Part shown: positions 26,398-35,215 of the stretch, piece by piece
How the letters are laid out: each line of letters starts with the position of its first letter
How positions within the stretch are numbered: position 1 is the first letter of the stretch
DNA from: Anaerococcus sp.
GTDB taxonomy: Bacteria; Bacillota; Clostridia; Tissierellales; Peptoniphilaceae
Assembly (NCBI GenBank): GCA_030532385.1
Contig: JAUNLG010000007.1
Span: 1 to 64,000, forward strand
Direction: 5' to 3'
DNA length: 64,000 nt
The notes under the pieces: model-generated
The model's input: only the letters and a program-made list of their open reading frames with translations
Told to the model about the DNA's origin: nothing
Databases searched by the model: none
Program-made: the position numbers and the translations under genes

Positions 26398-27555
26398 TTA
26401 GTTTAGACTTATCATTTTATTATCAAGGTTCCCTACTAGGGGCCTTAGATAAGCTAGATATTTATCAGATACATAAAATCCATCTTCTGATATATAAGAT
26501 TCATCCATGATCTTCTCTTCTATTATCCCCTCACTAAGTCCTACTAACTTGTAGGCTACTTGGTAGGGATCATTTGATATTCTTTCAATGGCAACCATGG
26601 CAGAGTTTTCACCTTGAGAGATTTTTTCAACTGCAAATTTGCCAACTTCATAGGCTTCTTTTACATCAACTTCACTTCTTAAGCTTATTGAAGATCTCAT
26701 TAGTAAGCCTGGTCTTTCAGCCCTAGCCTTTATATTTAACTTAGAGATAATTAGGTTTGCTAAGTGACTTCCTACATCTCCATAATAGACAGCTCTATCA
26801 GATTTAAAGATAGGTTTTGTTATAAACTTGCCATCCTTATCCTTAAGGCCCTCGCTAGCAAGAACAACTAGACCTGATTTTTTCTTCCTAAGCTCTTTTA
26901 TCTTTGCTAAAAATTTCTCTTCATCAAAGGCAACTTCTGGCAAAAGAATAAGGTCTGGGCCAAAACCTTCTTGATCATTGGCTAAGGCTCCAGCTCCTGT
27001 CACCCAGCCTGCATTTCTTCCCATAGCTTCAAGGATTACAACATGGATAGGAAGACCCTTTACATCAGCCACCAATTCCTTGGTAATCTCTGCCATATAT
27101 CTTGCCGCTGAGCCAAAGCCTGGAGCATGGTCGGTATTTCCTAGGTCATTATCCATAGTTTTTGGTATGCCTAAGACTTTTACACCAGTGCCTTCCATTT
27201 CTCTTGCAAGCTTTGCACATGTATTCATAGTTCCATTACCTCCATTTAGTAGACAATAGCCTATGTTATTTTTTACTAAGATTTCTCTTGCCTTCTTATA
27301 ATCTTTTTCTTCTAAAGGATCCCTACTTGTCCCTATGGCAGATCCTGGGGTATTGATAATAAGGTCTGTTTCTTCTTTAGTTAAATTACTTAAGTCTATA
27401 AAGTCTTCTCTAAGAAGTCCCCCCATACCATTTCTTGCCCCAAAAATTTTGCCAACATTAGGATTTTTTTGTCCTGCTCTTATAGCGCCTGCTAGGGATA
27501 CATTAATTACTCCTGTAGGACCTCCTCCATGTATTATTAGTAAATTTTTCTTCAT
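26398..27555 (-). CDS. 6-phosphofructokinase family protein
   Basis: A 385-residue phosphofructokinase-superfamily enzyme. It has the glycine-rich start IHGGGPTGVINVSLAG, GGNGTMNT at 105-112 and PKTMDND at 131-137 (substrate and catalytic Asp). Lys132 is typical of PPi-dependent and group III enzymes, while the Gly in GGNGT is usual for ATP users, so the phosphoryl donor is unclear. It closes the sugar cluster together with an aldolase and an isomerase. It therefore probably makes fructose- or tagatose-1,6-bisphosphate for them. Confidence 0.85.
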   Translation of the reverse strand: MKKNLLIIHGGGPTGVINVSLAGAIRAGQKNPNVGKIFGARNGMGGLLREDFIDLSNLTKEETDLIINTPGSAIGTSRDPLEEKDYKKAREILVKNNIGYCLLNGGNGTMNTCAKLAREMEGTGVKVLGIPKTMDNDLGNTDHAPGFGSAARYMAEITKELVADVKGLPIHVVILEAMGRNAGWVTGAGALANDQEGFGPDLILLPEVAFDEEKFLAKIKELRKKKSGLVVLASEGLKDKDGKFITKPIFKSDRAVYYGDVGSHLANLIISKLNIKARAERPGLLMRSSISLRSEVDVKEAYEVGKFAVEKISQGENSAMVAIERISNDPYQVAYKLVGLSEGIIEEKIMDESYISEDGFYVSDKYLAYLRPLVGNLDNKMISLN

Positions 27556-27566
27556 TATTTTTCCTA

Positions 27567-28718
27567 TTATTTATCATCCCTTTGATAGACTATGGATCCA
27601 TCAACTAGGGTCTTTGTTACCTTAAGGTCCTTATCCATTATTGTAAAATTAGCTCGCCTACCCTTTTCTATAAGGCCTAGGTCATAAAAACCTAGAAGGT
27701 CTGCTGGATTTTTATTAAATAGCTTACTTGCATCTACTAGGCTTGAGCCTGTATATTCAATGAAGTTTCTAAAGCCCCTATCTAAGGTTAGGGTTGAGCC
27801 AGCTCTTACATCTTCATGTTTTAATCTAGCATCATGGTCTTTTACAATTACTTCATTTACCCCCAACATATACTCTCCATCAGGTAGTCCTGCTGCCATT
27901 ATGCAGTCAGTTATGCCAACCATTCTTTCATAGCCCTTGTTTTTTAACATGAAATTTACTGTTGTAGGATGGAGATGAAGTCCGTCTACTATAGTTTCAG
28001 TATATAAGTCTGACATAAGACTTGCCCCAACTATACCAAGTTCGTGTTGGTGGATTGGTCTCATAGCATTCATCAAGTGGGTAGAAGACTTAGCTCCAAG
28101 GCCTTTTGCCTCCATAGTCTGATCATAGGTGGCATCAGAGTGGCCAAGGGATACTACTATGCCTAGGTCAACCAGATCTTTAATTATCCCCATGTTCTCT
28201 TTAAATTCAGGAGCTAAGGTCATATATTTTATTATGCCTTGGCCTATGGCTTGGTATTCCCTAATTAGGTCAATATCGCCATAGGCTAGGAGAGATTCAG
28301 GCATAGCCCCCTTGTACTTAGGGTTAAGGAAGGGACCTTCTAAGTGGATGCCCAATAGTTTGGCCCCTGTATTTTCTTTTTTTATAGCCTTACTAGCTTC
28401 TTTTATACACCAGATAGTTTGCTCAGTGGTATCTGTCAAAACAGATGATAGAAAACCTGTAACACCGTTGCTAGCGTGAAATTCTGATATTTTTCTAAGT
28501 CCTTCTACATCTGCTTTATTGGCATCTACCCCATTACCACCATGGTTGTGAATATCTATAAAACCTGCAAATATATAGTCATCACCTAGGTCTAACTCTT
28601 TATCAGCTTTAAGGTCCTTTTCGCTAATATCTATTATAAATCCATCTTCTATTAAGATAGACCCTGATATTATCCTATCTTCTAAAACTATATTTTTACT
28701 TTTTAAAACTTTTTTCAT
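27567..28718 (-). CDS. nagA: N-acetylglucosamine-6-phosphate deacetylase
   Basis: A 383-residue amidohydrolase removing acetate from N-acetylhexosamine 6-phosphates. It shows FIDIHNHGGNGVD, the metal ligand motif HLEGPFLNP, LGHSDATYDQ, STHLMNAMRP and the catalytic Asp in GITDCIMAAGL. It lies 9 bp from the LarA-like gene and 11 bp from pfk. The neighbouring NagB-like gene supports amino-sugar use, but GalNAc rather than GlcNAc is possible. Confidence 0.93.
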   Translation of the reverse strand: MKKVLKSKNIVLEDRIISGSILIEDGFIIDISEKDLKADKELDLGDDYIFAGFIDIHNHGGNGVDANKADVEGLRKISEFHASNGVTGFLSSVLTDTTEQTIWCIKEASKAIKKENTGAKLLGIHLEGPFLNPKYKGAMPESLLAYGDIDLIREYQAIGQGIIKYMTLAPEFKENMGIIKDLVDLGIVVSLGHSDATYDQTMEAKGLGAKSSTHLMNAMRPIHQHELGIVGASLMSDLYTETIVDGLHLHPTTVNFMLKNKGYERMVGITDCIMAAGLPDGEYMLGVNEVIVKDHDARLKHEDVRAGSTLTLDRGFRNFIEYTGSSLVDASKLFNKNPADLLGFYDLGLIEKGRRANFTIMDKDLKVTKTLVDGSIVYQRDDK

Positions 28719-28727
28719 AAAGGCTCC

Positions 28728-30206
28728 TTAGTGGTGGATTGGAAATCCTTGAAGGTCCCTATCCTCATCATTATCTTTCATACAAAGGTGGACTGCAGCT
28801 GTTTTAAAGGTTAGAGGGAGGGCTAGGATATTAGGTTTTTCCCCTACAAACTTTCTTTTAGCATCTTCTAAAGCCTCTTCAAAAGTAGCCCTTGTCTTAA
28901 GTCCCATAGCCCTTGACCAGCCTGGTTCTTGGTTGCCTACCATATAGATAGCTGCTGTATTCATCTCTGCTATATGGGCACAAGATATCATAGAAAATCC
29001 ATGGAAAGGATGGAAGGCATTAGTAAACCTATACCTTCTAATATATTCTTCATTAGTTGCAAAATACTCTCCCCACCTATTTAGGTCTGGTAGGGTTTGG
29101 TTGTAATTTTTCTTATAAATATCTAAAAGTTCTGGCATATATGGCCATAAAAATTCATTTAGGTAGCCATTTGTCAAAGATGAGCATATTATTACACAAT
29201 TATCCTTAAGGATTCTCTTATGCCTAATAACTTGGGCAGATAAGGCCTGCATCATCATAACAGGGTTAGTTCCCATGCCATCTCCATAGTGGAAGGATTG
29301 AGGCATGCCAAATACTAAAACATCATATTTTTTCTCAGCCCAATGGACAAAGGTCCTCTTATCTGCAAGCTCCCAGCTTAGGGGTTGGAGGTCCTTGGCA
29401 TAGCCTGAATAAATTCCAATTTGCCTACTTTTTGTATCAAGAACAGCATCACATACAAAAAACTTCTTGCCCATCTTCTCTTCCATATGCATACCTATCT
29501 CATCAAACTTACTTCTCATAAGTGAATGAGTAGATACAGGAGTAAAGTCATTCCTATGCATTACACTAGGAACATGGTGGCTGGCAATAGACCTCCAGTG
29601 GCTTATTCCAGTTGCACAATGCTTATAGCCTCCTGAGTAACCTCCATAAGGATTGCCTTGGGTATGGCCTACTAAGATGGCAAGGTCTGAGTCATAAACA
29701 AACTTGTTAATTAAGACAGGATCTCCCCTTCTAGTAGTGCCTAGGTCTACTAGGTTATCATAATCTTCACTATCGTGGTTTATAATCTGTCCTGATGGAT
29801 AAAAATCATCAAAAATCTCATGGCCTAGGATATTTAAAATTTGCTCTTTGGTATTTTTTGCATGAAGGCCATTTGAGCAAATAAGAAGAATATCTTCTTT
29901 ATTAACTCCAGCTTCATAAAGCTCCTTTAAGATAAGTTTAATAGAAACCTTCCTATGAGCAGTCTCTTGTTCTCCTCCCTTTACCCTATCAGGAAATATT
30001 ATAGTAACCTTATGGCCTGGTTTAGCAAGCTTAGATAAAGGCTCCATGCCTATTGGATTTCTAAGACTTTCTAGATACTTTTCTTCTAACTTATCTTCTG
30101 GTATAAATGGAGGGTCTGCTACAGTCTCTCCTGGAATAAAAACATCAGTATCATCAGGCAAATTAGCACTCATGGTGCCTGATCCATATTCAAATTCAAG
30201 TTTCAT
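28728..30206 (-). CDS. LarA-like (DUF2088) protein, lactate racemase superfamily
   Basis: A 492-residue member of the nickel-pincer hydroxyacid racemase/epimerase superfamily. By eye alignment with lactate racemase, the first catalytic His is kept (His115 in SNGLHAKNT). The catalytic-Lys loop is present (GGYSGGYKH, Lys195) and the His of the nickel site is plausible (ASHH, 210-211). The second catalytic His position is Asn185 (GNPYGGYSGG instead of a PH motif). No larB/larC/larE cofactor genes are in the window. In a sugar cluster it is more likely an epimerase or dehydratase of a sugar acid or phosphate than a lactate racemase. Confidence 0.75.
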   Translation of the reverse strand: MKLEFEYGSGTMSANLPDDTDVFIPGETVADPPFIPEDKLEEKYLESLRNPIGMEPLSKLAKPGHKVTIIFPDRVKGGEQETAHRKVSIKLILKELYEAGVNKEDILLICSNGLHAKNTKEQILNILGHEIFDDFYPSGQIINHDSEDYDNLVDLGTTRRGDPVLINKFVYDSDLAILVGHTQGNPYGGYSGGYKHCATGISHWRSIASHHVPSVMHRNDFTPVSTHSLMRSKFDEIGMHMEEKMGKKFFVCDAVLDTKSRQIGIYSGYAKDLQPLSWELADKRTFVHWAEKKYDVLVFGMPQSFHYGDGMGTNPVMMMQALSAQVIRHKRILKDNCVIICSSLTNGYLNEFLWPYMPELLDIYKKNYNQTLPDLNRWGEYFATNEEYIRRYRFTNAFHPFHGFSMISCAHIAEMNTAAIYMVGNQEPGWSRAMGLKTRATFEEALEDAKRKFVGEKPNILALPLTFKTAAVHLCMKDNDEDRDLQGFPIHH

Positions 30207-30207
30207 C

Positions 30208-31029
30208 CTATACTCCTCTATAAATATTTACAATCTCTAAAAATTCCTCTGGATAAAATCCTATATCTCCACTAAAACGGGTAAGGGCTATAAGACCGCC
30301 ATCTATATTATCAATAGAGGCTAACATCTTGGCATTATCAGCCTTAAGACCACCTCCATAAACTAGGTCAAGTCCTCCTGTCTCTTCTTTTATAAAATCA
30401 GCTATTTTTTCAATATAGGCCTTATCTGGAGGAGTCTTGCCAGGTCCTATGGCCCAAACTGGTTCATAGGCCAAGGTTACCTTAGACCTATCTACATCCT
30501 TAAGTCCTAGGTCTATTTGCTCTTTTAAAACTTCCTTCCAATTAGCTTGCTCATCAGCACTCTCACCTATGGCAAATAAAACATCAAGGCCCCTAGCAAG
30601 AGCTCCTTTGACTGATTCATTTAAAAACTCATGAAGAACTTTCTCATCTCCTCTTGCCTTTTTTATAAGTTCTTTATAATTATTTCTTTCTTCACAATGG
30701 CCTATCAAAGTAGCCTTAGCTCCCATGGCACTGGCTGCTGCTGGTGGGAAAAATGTAGTAAAGGCTCCAAAATTACCTCCCTTAGCCACATCCTTCCTAT
30801 AGACCCCCTGGCTTCCTATTTTTATATGACTAGGTTTTTCTTCTAGGGCCTTAAGAAGATGGCTTTCTGGAAATAGAAAGGTAAATTCGGTATCTTCATA
30901 GCCCTCTAGAACACCATCAAGGTCTTTTATAATATTTCCAGCCCAAAGGTCAATCGGATAAAGAGAATTGACTCCTCCATATTCCTTGGGTATATCAAAT
31001 CTTTTAAAATTTACATAAATTTTTTTCAT
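30208..31029 (-). CDS. Divergent triose-phosphate isomerase
   Basis: A 273-residue TIM-barrel enzyme with the whole catalytic set: Asn7/Lys9 (YVNFKRF), His111 (LIGHCEERN) and Glu189 (AYEPVWAIGPGK), plus the phosphate-binding GGGLK. It is longer than glycolytic TPI and diverged in many conserved places (FFPPAAASAMGA, GHCEERNN). It looks like a pathway-dedicated paralogue. The usual TpiA would be elsewhere in the genome. It lies between the aldolase and LarA-like genes with gaps of 8 bp and 1 bp. Confidence 0.88.
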   Translation of the reverse strand: MKKIYVNFKRFDIPKEYGGVNSLYPIDLWAGNIIKDLDGVLEGYEDTEFTFLFPESHLLKALEEKPSHIKIGSQGVYRKDVAKGGNFGAFTTFFPPAAASAMGAKATLIGHCEERNNYKELIKKARGDEKVLHEFLNESVKGALARGLDVLFAIGESADEQANWKEVLKEQIDLGLKDVDRSKVTLAYEPVWAIGPGKTPPDKAYIEKIADFIKEETGGLDLVYGGGLKADNAKMLASIDNIDGGLIALTRFSGDIGFYPEEFLEIVNIYRGV

Positions 31030-31037
31030 GGATCCTC

Positions 31038-32147
31038 CTAGATTTCTACAAGTTTATATTTTTCATAAGAATCAAAGGCGATAATCATCCTTCCACAAAC
31101 TTCCATCACCCCATCATCCATAGCTCCAATTAGTTGGCCTAGGGCCTTACTTGGTATATTATCCCTTACCATAGTATCCATTAAATCTTGCATGTAATAT
31201 CTTGGGTCAAAGTTTGAAGGATCATCCTTAAGCCTCTTATAAACCATCTTTACATATGGATCATCCAAAAGTTCCTTGTTTTCAGCTAAAAGCTGTCTAA
31301 TATTTCTTGTTACAGTAAGTCTTATATCTGTATCTACATTGATTTTTCTAATACCAGAAGAGATAACTTCTTGAAGTTGAGGAATTGGTATGCCGCCTGC
31401 ATTTTTGATATCTCCTCCAAGGTCTACTACTTGCTTGACCATGTAAGGATCGACATTACTTGATCCATGAGATACCAAGGCTGCTTTTAGACCTTCATGA
31501 AGAAGACATTCATTTACAGCTATTGGTATTTCTTTTCTTAAAACTACATTAGCTCCCTTGTTGGCCCCATGACTTGTTCCATAGGATATGGCTAGGGCAT
31601 CTACTCCTGTTTCTTTTACAAATCTAACAGCATCTAGAGGATTGGTATAGGTTGACTTTTTGGAAAATACATGGTCTTCAACTCCTGCCAAAACCCCAAG
31701 TTCTCCTTCTACGCTTACGCCAAAATCTTTGGCATAATCAACCACCCTTTTGGTTAGGGCTATATTTTCATCAAGGCTTTTTGATGACCCATCTATCATT
31801 ACAGAAGTATAACCTGCATCAATAGCAGCCTTACATACTTCAAAAGAGGTCCCATGGTCTAGGTGGAGGACACAAGGAATCTTGGATTTTTCACAAATTT
31901 CCCTAAAGGCATCAGCCATAATTTTCATTCCTTTAGCCTTTTGCTCGAAAGTACCATTTTTAAAATCAGCCTGTCCACTCATAAAAACATTGGCAAGTTC
32001 TGCCCCTTGTAAGAGCATAGGAGAGTTAAAAATCTCATGAATCCTAAGGGCTGCCCTAATTTGAGAAACAGAGTTTACATTAAAGGCTCCGTAGGCAAAG
32101 TTATTTTCCTTAGCTGCCTTAAGGAGGGGTTTAAGTGATGTTATCAT
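31038..32147 (-). CDS. Class II (zinc) fructose/tagatose-bisphosphate aldolase family protein
   Basis: A 369-residue class II aldolase. It has a GatY/FbaA-like start (AAKENNFAYGAFNVNS), HLDHGTSFEVCKAAIDAG with the catalytic Asp and zinc His, then YGTSHGANKG, LVSHGSSNVDP and KINVDTDIRLT. It is some 80 residues longer than typical FbaA, mostly at the C-terminus. It should cleave a ketose bisphosphate to DHAP and an aldehyde. Whether it prefers fructose, tagatose or another ketose is not decided. Confidence 0.88.
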   Translation of the reverse strand: MITSLKPLLKAAKENNFAYGAFNVNSVSQIRAALRIHEIFNSPMLLQGAELANVFMSGQADFKNGTFEQKAKGMKIMADAFREICEKSKIPCVLHLDHGTSFEVCKAAIDAGYTSVMIDGSSKSLDENIALTKRVVDYAKDFGVSVEGELGVLAGVEDHVFSKKSTYTNPLDAVRFVKETGVDALAISYGTSHGANKGANVVLRKEIPIAVNECLLHEGLKAALVSHGSSNVDPYMVKQVVDLGGDIKNAGGIPIPQLQEVISSGIRKINVDTDIRLTVTRNIRQLLAENKELLDDPYVKMVYKRLKDDPSNFDPRYYMQDLMDTMVRDNIPSKALGQLIGAMDDGVMEVCGRMIIAFDSYEKYKLVEI

Positions 32148-32155
32148 AATCCCTC

Positions 32156-32968
32156 CTAGAAAGCCTTTTGGCTTGCATTATCATTGGCAATGATTATAGC
32201 ATCTGTATGGTCTCTAAGGAGGGTAGCTGGGAATTTCGCAGAAACTTCACCATATAAGGTCTGTCTAACAACAGCCCTATGCCAGTCCCTAAAGACCCCT
32301 ATGACAATCTTTCTAGAAGATAGGATCTCCTTCATACCCAAGGTTATAGCATATTTTGGCATGGCACTTATGGCTCCATTTAAATCTCCTATAGAATTTA
32401 CAGTCCTAGTTTCCCTTGAAATCTCTAAGACCCTAGTAGAAAGTTTCTTAAATTCTTCCTTATCCATATCTTCAGGTTCATTAAAGGCAAGGTGGCCTGT
32501 TATTCCAATTCCGCCAAAGCAGATATCCACTCCCCCAAGGTCTTTCATTTTCTCATAAACCTTATCAGGATTTTTTGGATCAGGGAAAATCCTGTGATCT
32601 TCATCCATAACAAGGTCCTTATCTATCCTTCCATAAACTTCCCTATCCATAAAACCTCTAAAGGATAGCCTGTGGTCCTTGTCTATATATTCTTTATCGT
32701 CTGTCAAATACTCATCCATATTGAAAAAATATGTATTTTTTAAAGAAAGTCTTCTCTCATTTACTAGCCTTACAAAAATAGGATATTGGCCAACAGGTCC
32801 AACAGGAACTATAAAAACAGTATTTTCTCCCTTTTCATTATTTTTTTCAATCTCTTTAACCATTCTAAGGGCAATTTCATAAAAAACTTCCCCAGACTCT
32901 CCAAGTTTTAGTAGGGGTAAGCTTGAATTTTCCCCTAATTCTTCTTTTCCTATATTAAAATATTCCAT
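32156..32968 (-). CDS. nagB: Glucosamine-6-phosphate deaminase family protein
   Basis: A 270-residue NagB-family isomerase/deaminase converting an amino-sugar 6-phosphate to a ketose 6-phosphate and ammonia. The family motifs NMDEY (Asp85) and GGIGITGHLAFNEP (about 152-165) are intact. The substrate could be glucosamine- or galactosamine-6-phosphate. It lies between the aldolase gene and the DUF7916-like gene. Confidence 0.88.
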   Translation of the reverse strand: MEYFNIGKEELGENSSLPLLKLGESGEVFYEIALRMVKEIEKNNEKGENTVFIVPVGPVGQYPIFVRLVNERRLSLKNTYFFNMDEYLTDDKEYIDKDHRLSFRGFMDREVYGRIDKDLVMDEDHRIFPDPKNPDKVYEKMKDLGGVDICFGGIGITGHLAFNEPEDMDKEEFKKLSTRVLEISRETRTVNSIGDLNGAISAMPKYAITLGMKEILSSRKIVIGVFRDWHRAVVRQTLYGEVSAKFPATLLRDHTDAIIIANDNASQKAF

Positions 32969-33010
32969 CTATATCTCCTTATCTTTTCTTACCAGGATAC
33001 TTTTAACTGC

Positions 33011-33907
33011 TTATCTTAAAATTGAAGAACCAATCATCCTTAGGGTAAGAGATTCTCCCCTTAAGGCTATGGATAATTCTAAGATATTTCTATATGGAGC
33101 AAGGCCTGAATAACCATGGTCTCCTATATGGTGGATATCAACACCAGTCATCTTGTTTAAAAGTGCCAAGTGTCTTATAGTTTCTACAGATGCAGCCTCT
33201 TGGCTTGTTCCTATGGCACTCATAGCAAGGGCTTTCTTTTCATGGATTATATCTACAAGATTTTTGTTATAATCAACAGTCAACCCAGGAAAAGTTCCCA
33301 CTGCTGGAAGTAGGATTACATCAGCACCAGCATCTACAAAGTCACTTACAGTTTTTTCATCAATTATTTTTTCACTTATCCCTGACCCATGCATCTTTCC
33401 TGCAATAATAACTCCATCAAAGTTTTCTCTTGTAAGTTTTATTGCCTCTTTTATTGATTCATTGGATACGCCTGTTGAAGGGTTGCCAGTTAGGGAAATT
33501 ATATCAAAACCAAGGTCTTTTGCCTTCTTGACACTTTCTTTACTACATATCCTTCCTCTTGCTATAAGATCCCTATCCTCATCCATCTTTGCCTTATAGT
33601 CAATAGGCTCTAAGTTTAGACCTATAGGTCTTTTTACCAAATTTTTAAGATATCTAACAGGGTCATCTATCTTATCATCAATAGCCATGATTTTTTCATC
33701 AAATACATCAAAACAATTCAAAAGAATCAAGTCTGCACCAAAGGCCCTAGCTATTTCGCTATTGGTAATCATTGGCTGAAACTGTGTTATTGTAACATTG
33801 TTTTCAGATAAGATAACCCTACCTTCAGAAATCCTTATTGACTCTATAAGGTCATCCTTATCCATGGCCATAATATCGCTAGCAAAGGCATCTAAAAATC
33901 TTTTCAT
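33011..33907 (-). CDS. TIM-barrel-like protein of unknown function (DUF7916-like)
   Basis: A 298-residue protein found, as far as I recall, beside sugar-uptake genes in Firmicutes and often labelled a haloacid-dehalogenase-like hydrolase, although no HAD motif (DxDxT) is visible. It alternates strands and helices like a (beta/alpha)8 barrel, with LNLEP, ISLTGNPSTGVS, VIIAGKMHGSG, ILLPAVGTFPG and a His-rich VDIHHIGDHGYSG near the C-terminus. It is the first gene of the sugar cluster. The family name is from memory and no reaction can be assigned. Confidence 0.6.
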   Translation of the reverse strand: MKRFLDAFASDIMAMDKDDLIESIRISEGRVILSENNVTITQFQPMITNSEIARAFGADLILLNCFDVFDEKIMAIDDKIDDPVRYLKNLVKRPIGLNLEPIDYKAKMDEDRDLIARGRICSKESVKKAKDLGFDIISLTGNPSTGVSNESIKEAIKLTRENFDGVIIAGKMHGSGISEKIIDEKTVSDFVDAGADVILLPAVGTFPGLTVDYNKNLVDIIHEKKALAMSAIGTSQEAASVETIRHLALLNKMTGVDIHHIGDHGYSGLAPYRNILELSIALRGESLTLRMIGSSILR

Positions 33908-33948
33908 CCTAATTCTCCAATCTCTTTAAGATTTTTTGCAATAAATAA

Positions 33949-34087
33949 GACTGTTGAAGATAACCATCCACCAGCCTCTTCCTAGTCAAGGTGTCTGGCC
34001 TAGTGGGGAGGATTTAGCCCACTGGCTCATGGAGGCCACTTTGCCTAGGAGGAGTTAGTGAAAATGGTTATTTACCCTGCAACAGCC
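33949..34087 (-). repeat. Long imperfect palindrome: MITE-like element or structured RNA
   Basis: The 195-bp gap between the ABC transporter and the sugar cluster holds a 139-bp rod-like inverted repeat. Matching arms are 33949-33956/34080-34087, 33960-33967/34064-34071, 33976-33985/34045-34054, 33997-34002/34033-34038 and 34002-34007/34018-34023. At least one outer pair is G-U on the minus strand and a mismatch on the plus strand, which favours a minus-strand RNA. The segment looks richer in G and C than its surroundings. Its ends (GGCTGTTGCA and GACTGTTGAA) recall transposon termini. No other copy lies in this window. Confidence 0.65.
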
Positions 34088-34102
34088 CCCACTTAAGTTA
34101 TT

Positions 34103-35203
34103 CTATTCTAGTGCTTCTTTCATTAGATCAAATTCTACATACTCTTCTACATCTCTAGCTTCTTCAACATCGCCACTTTCTATAAACATTTCTTGTTGTC
34201 TTTCATAGTAGCCTTTCATTGTGCCATCTTCTATAGCTTCTTTGATAAAGTCTGCAGAAAACCAAGTTGCATCCCCAGTTTCTACCATAGCAGCTTCCTT
34301 ATCCTTTGCAGTTTGCTTAGCATATAGGCCTACTGCATAATCCCAGTTTTCTTTATCAGCTGCAAATTGCATAGCCTTATAAATTGCCCTAGAAAATCTT
34401 AGGACAAGGTCCCTATTTTCTTCAACATACTTAGGAAGAGCTATAAAGCTTGATAGGTTAACTGAATCTGTTGAAAATTCAATTTGCTTAGATCCTTCAA
34501 CATTATCAAGGATTTGTGCATCATATGGGTTCCAAGCTGTAGCAGCATCTACAGATCCACTCATCATAGCAGCAACCATGTTTGTAGCATCCATCTCATA
34601 TGGGTCTATATCATCCATAGTAATACCAGCCTTGTTCAAAGCTCCTGTAAGAGCTGTCTCTGATGAAGAACCAGCAGTATAGGCAATCTTTTTGCCCTTT
34701 ATATCTTCTATAGTCTCTATGCCACTATCAGGAAGAACTGTAATCTTATCTGTATTATGAACTGATGAAGGTACTATAATATTTGCACTACCTTGGATAG
34801 CAAGCTTGTGAGCTCCATGGCCTATATAGGCAATGTCAACACTTCCACCCTCCATAGCTGCAATTTCAGATGGACCATCAGCAAATTCTATCAAATTAAC
34901 ATTTAGGCCTTCTTCTTCAAAATATCCCTTATCAACTGCAGTAACCAAATGCCATAGGGAGGCATAGTTTGGCATGTAGGCAACATTTAAATCTACAGTT
35001 TCAACTTCGCCTGTACTTTCTTCAGTTTCCTCTGTGTTTTCTTCACTTTCTTCTTCAGTTGTTTCTTCTTCTGTTTGACTTGTTTCTGTTTCATTCACAT
35101 TAGCTTCATTGCCTGGATCCGCTTCATTTTGATTAGCCCCACCACAAGCTGTAAGAGACATTAAAGCCATAGCCATAACCATCATTTTTACTAATTTTTT
35201 CAT
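34103..35203 (-). CDS. ABC transporter substrate-binding lipoprotein (NrtA/SsuA/TauA type)
   Basis: A 366-residue lipoprotein. The signal peptide ends in the lipobox LTAC (Cys20), followed by a 45-residue Glu/Thr-rich tether. The mature NMT1-type binding domain starts VDLNVAYMPNYASLWHLVTA and includes DIAYIGHGAHKLA and KKIAYTAGSSSETALTGAL. The family binds nitrate, taurine, sulfonates, thiamine precursors or similar small solutes. Its permease and ATPase genes lie upstream. The ligand is unknown; the sugar cluster downstream may be a clue. Confidence 0.9.
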   Translation of the reverse strand: MKKLVKMMVMAMALMSLTACGGANQNEADPGNEANVNETETSQTEEETTEEESEENTEETEESTGEVETVDLNVAYMPNYASLWHLVTAVDKGYFEEEGLNVNLIEFADGPSEIAAMEGGSVDIAYIGHGAHKLAIQGSANIIVPSSVHNTDKITVLPDSGIETIEDIKGKKIAYTAGSSSETALTGALNKAGITMDDIDPYEMDATNMVAAMMSGSVDAATAWNPYDAQILDNVEGSKQIEFSTDSVNLSSFIALPKYVEENRDLVLRFSRAIYKAMQFAADKENWDYAVGLYAKQTAKDKEAAMVETGDATWFSADFIKEAIEDGTMKGYYERQQEMFIESGDVEEARDVEEYVEFDLMKEALE

Positions 35204-35215
35204 AAGTTTCTCCTT

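Noticed and set aside
33990-34015. Resemblance of a GTGGGGAGG segment to the SRP RNA 5' region
   Set aside because: The universally conserved SRP domain IV sequence with GGAAGGAAGCA-like loop is absent, so the match is superficial.
34064-34090. IS6-like terminal repeat (CTGTTGCA) suggesting an insertion sequence end
   Set aside because: No transposase, no target duplication at the two ends; kept only as a possible MITE in the palindrome entry.
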